DNA of 64,000 bases, from the NCBI GenBank assembly GCA_028622995.1, contig JAJQJQ010000066.1:62001-126000 (forward strand), given 5' to 3'. The notes under the pieces were generated by a model that saw only the letters and a list, made by a program, of their open reading frames with translations, did no database searches and was not told where the DNA came from. Below, one piece after another: positions 61,123 to 64,000 of the stretch. The position numbers were made by a program, and so were the translations under genes. The stretch's first letter is position 1, and every line of letters begins with the position of its first letter. The DNA is from Panagrolaimus kolymaensis (Eukaryota > Nematoda > Chromadorea > Rhabditida > Panagrolaimidae).

Positions 61123-62247
61123 ATGGTATCAATATTGCTGCTTGCAATTGAACCATTTTGGGGTCGAGCTATTGTTTATAATGTTGAAACAAAAGAAAAA
61201 ATAGAAATTTTTACATCCATGAGTAAGTTTATATATAAGATTTAAAGATGGCTCTTATCTTTGCTAGAATCTATCATTCTCATTTTTCTGTAAGTTTCAG
61301 TTTTATCAAACGATTATGATTCCTCTTATCATGAAGCTATAAATTTATTCATAGATCTTAAACAGCAACTTACATCTATGGAATTTATAAGCTTTGCAAC
61401 GACTGTGATTGAAGTTACTGAATCTCAGGCAGATGAAGTTCAACAAGCAATTCTAACTGCTTCACTTGATTCTGGATTTGAGAAAGCTGAGTTAGTTTTG
61501 TATGAAACAACAAGATTATTGGGAGGTTTGGAACATTTGGATTTGGCTCCACCAAAGATATTTAAAAGTTTCAAAGTAGCTATTGTTGAAATTTGGAAAA
61601 CAGAAGCTTTTGGATATTTATTGCAACGCGTCGAAGCAAAGCCTGGAATAATAAAGTTTAAACCAATTAATTATTATTCCATGATTACTGAAAATAATGG
61701 ATTTGAAATTACTTCGTTAAAAAGCTTTGCAAAAAAATTAGTGAATGAAGAAAAAATTGATGCCGTTATTGTTGCGAATGGTGAATATGACGATGCTTGT
61801 AATGATATTTTTGAAAATCCGATATTTTATGATAGCGAAGATAGAAGAGGAAGTCTTTTGAAAGCTATTGCTTTATATAAATCAGCAAACCTAATGACTA
61901 GTAACTCGAGAAGAGAACCTTGCATTGATATATCAGATTCCATTGAATATTCACTAAAGCTAATAGCTGGAGATCAAAAACACATGGTGGCTGAATGTTT
62001 TACAGAATTACCCATTGAATTTGAAAAAGAAGTTATTTTGGATTCGCCAATTAATTCTTTAGAGGCAAAACCTTTATTTTTATTTTATTTTTGTTACATT
62101 TTCACTTTTCAGTTTTATCGCCAATGGCCTTCATCAGCAACCAACAACTATGAGCTACATTGTAAAGCCACCTTTGAACCGAAAAAAGTTTTAAAAGTCA
62201 AATGTACAATAGACAAACTTCGCAAAATTGAAGTAACCATTGAATGA
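61123..62247 (+). CDS. Unrecognised 332-residue protein
   Basis: Exons 61123-61222, 61301-62064 and 62113-62247. ATG 61123 begins MVSILLLAIEPFWGRAIVYN. I do not recognise the family. The opening beta-like stretch followed by a Gly, and the later ETTRLLGG and DKLRKIEVTIE, faintly recall an Hsp70/actin-type ATPase, but no phosphate-binding motif is clear. The second intron (62065-62112, 48 nt) is taken as GC-AG (GAG|GCAAAA...TTTTCAG). It is a multiple of three without a stop, and retaining it would insert 16 mostly hydrophobic residues into an otherwise soluble protein, which argues for splicing. No signal peptide or membrane helix otherwise. The coding evidence is strong; function is open. Confidence 0.82.
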
Positions 62248-62378
62248 AAAATTAATTTTCCTCTCTATTAAAATGATACTCGCAAAATTTTCTAAATTCT
62301 TTTGTGCAAAAATTTTTATTATTAGTAAATTTACAAATTTTAATAAATATTTTACTTTAATCACTGCTTCAAAATTAT

Positions 62379-62705
62379 TTATTTTTTGCCATACAAGAAA
62401 AGGCTAACATCACAATCACTGTTACCCAGGACATTATTGATAATACCTCCACTCGTTGCATCTAAAAAATTGTGAATGTTTTTACATTTTATAAATTATA
62501 ATTAAAGAAAAAGCCAAGAATTTAGTATTTCAAAGTGTGTCAACTTTTTCTTTCAATTATTCCAATCAGGAAAAATCCTACCTTTAAAACAATTATTAAC
62601 CCAATCTGTTAAACCGATTGATGTTGCAAGGAGAGCCATAATAATGAAAGATATTATAATTAGGATCGCATTACAAATCAAACCAATAAGAGCGAAGTTT
62701 TTCAT
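62379..62705 (-). CDS. Small membrane or secreted peptide gene (67 residues)
   Basis: Two exons, 62705-62582 and 62461-62379, join in phase to 67 residues. The first 32 residues are almost wholly hydrophobic (FALIGLICNAILIIISFIIM), then WVNNCFKDATSGG and a short polar tail with one more Cys, ending LFLYGKK. It is either a single-pass membrane microprotein or a secreted peptide with a long leader. The splice sites (AAAG|GTAGGA and TTTTTTAG|A) and matching phase support a real gene. It is convergent with the 332-residue gene. Confidence 0.55.
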
Positions 62706-63728
62706 TATTTTTTCCTTTACCAAATTTTTAACTTTTGAATGAGTAAAAGAGCTGGCAAGAGTTTAATAAAATTAAAATAAGTTTAGAAAAAAAGAATAAG
62801 TAAGATAGGATTACGGTAAGCCATTGAAAAACAAAATCAAACAAAATTAGAAAAAAAAGTTTATTCAAAGTCAAATAAAATGAAAGAATTATCGATGAAT
62901 TTTATCATATTGCCATGCGGCATTACTTACAACAATGCAACCCAAAATTAAATTTATAATATTTAGTAAAACGAGAAAGCAAAATCCAACCAAATTTGCA
63001 ATTTCAAGAATTTCGGCCATTCCAAAAGCAAGAAAGCAGCAACCAAAAAGAAATGATAATCCACAAAAAATTTAATATTGTTAAAATTTAGGTGACCACG
63101 ATGATGGAATAATAATATTGGCAAATCCAAAGGAGGATTCAAGCATTCAAGAAAAAAAAAGTGTGAATGAATGAATACAACACAGTATTGCACTTTTAGA
63201 ATAATATGAAAATGCGTTGAACCTTTTTTGTTTGTATCGTTTTTTATTTAATTATCACACACCTTTTTTTGAAGCTAAAATGCTCTTCGCTATTGTTACG
63301 TTTGCTTTTGTATTTAACTTTCTACAGCTTGAATAAATATTATGAAGAAAAAAATAAAACTAAACCTTTTGTTGAATTTGCTTAAATGCGTCAAAATATG
63401 GGAGTGTTCAAAACATCAACAAAAAAGCTACAGTTGTGTTTATTCAGGATAAAGCATAAAAATGTTTGAGTTTAAAAAAAACACTTGACTTGGTATGATA
63501 ATGTATCTTTCAGTTCAAGTTATTATTAAGGCAAAAATTACAAAGAAACTCTTTATGGCATAATTCTTAGACATTTGTTTTTCATGCATCAAATGGTTGT
63601 CAAAAACTCAGAGATATGGATTTAAACAAAAAAACATTTTAAGCATAATTTATTAATAACTGAAACCACATGCAGATATTTTTTGTTTTACAAATTCATC
63701 AAAATCAAATAAACACATTTCATTCCAA
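62706..63728. other. Intergenic with one doubtful small ORF
   Basis: On the - strand, ATG 63020 to TAA 62889 encodes 43 hydrophobic residues (MAEILEIANLVGFCFLVLLN...). A perfect GTAAGT inside it could be a donor, in which case the ORF is a first exon. It may relate to the neighbouring small membrane peptide, but the sequences are not clearly alike. The rest shows nothing. Confidence 0.3.
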
Positions 63729-64000
63729 TCAAGTACAATTTTCAAATTGAGCAAAAGAATCAAAATTCATTGCAAATGCTTCTTGTCCATATTCAATTTT
63801 TCGATGTCGATATTTTGTTCCATTTCTGCAATCACTCCAATTCGTCCATGTTAAATCTTCTATTGAAACAAAATTTCGTTTACATCTTGATAATTCTTCC
63901 TTTAAACGCTAAAAAATAATTCAAAGTAGTTTTATAAAACAATATGGAATATGGAACTCACCCCTTTTCGTGACATTAAAGATTTTTCATTTGTATTCAA
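63729..64000 (-). CDS. 3' end of a thrombospondin type-1 domain protein (partial)
   Basis: Two exons are visible: 64000-63962 (runs off the window) and 63908-63729, ending in TGA. The phase is consistent across the GTGAGT donor and TTTTTTAG acceptor. The last exon contains LTWTNWSDCRNGTKYRHRKI, the W-x-x-W-S-x-C ... R-x-R pattern of a thrombospondin type-1 repeat, and two more cysteines at SRCKRNF and ENCT. TSP1 repeats occur in secreted and extracellular-matrix proteins. The rest of the gene lies beyond the window, so length and other domains are unknown. Confidence 0.72.

Overview
This is an AT-rich window of a nematode chromosome. The phylum is inferred from four things: short introns (often 45-60 nt) with TTTTTAG/TTTTCAG acceptors, acceptor-like sites just upstream of several start codons (probable spliced-leader sites), levamisole-type acetylcholine receptor subunits, and nematode-style seven-helix chemoreceptors. 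I would guess a clade IV-like species, but the sequence does not settle it. All gene models were joined by eye from open frames, splice signals and phase; none is checked against transcripts.

Layout. At 1.5-2.1 kb lies a small, apparently frameshifted gene. At 2.3-3.2 kb (-) is the histone-fold factor NF-YC. A Nudix hydrolase of the diphosphoinositol-polyphosphate type (+) and the small GTPase ARFRP1 (-) converge at 4.8-6.7 kb and overlap in coding sequence. An unrecognised acidic-tailed protein follows at 7.3-8.9 kb, then two chemoreceptor GPCRs at 9.9-13.3 kb. Three nicotinic receptor subunit genes fill 13.4-25.8 kb (-): two adjacent non-alpha subunits and one alpha subunit. The downstream non-alpha gene has no start exon beside it; a phase-matched signal-peptide exon lies 4.4 kb upstream, beyond its neighbour, so one gene may sit inside an intron of the other. 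A 1.1 kb near-perfect foldback element occupies 26.2-27.3 kb.

At 31.1-34.3 kb is a VASA/GLH-like DEAD-box helicase with a long RGG/FGG repeat region. Next come a NEK6/7-like kinase, a multi-pass membrane protein, DJ-1, and a gustatory-receptor-like membrane protein whose last intron carries a GC-rich hAT-like MITE with a second, tiny MITE inserted in it. At 43.9-45.8 kb is a protein combining CCHC zinc knuckles, a vWA domain and an alpha-kinase. About 10 kb of T-rich DNA without a convincing gene follows. The right end holds a two-domain galectin, a convergent type II membrane protein, a probable RNA polymerase III-transcribed C/D snoRNA with a tRNA-like leader, an unrecognised 332-residue protein, a small membrane peptide gene and the 3' end of a thrombospondin-type-1 gene.

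Most genes are independent. The receptor genes suggest neuronal and sensory loci. The main points of interest are the snoRNA unit, the vWA/alpha-kinase architecture, the interleaved receptor genes and the mobile elements with readable target-site duplications.
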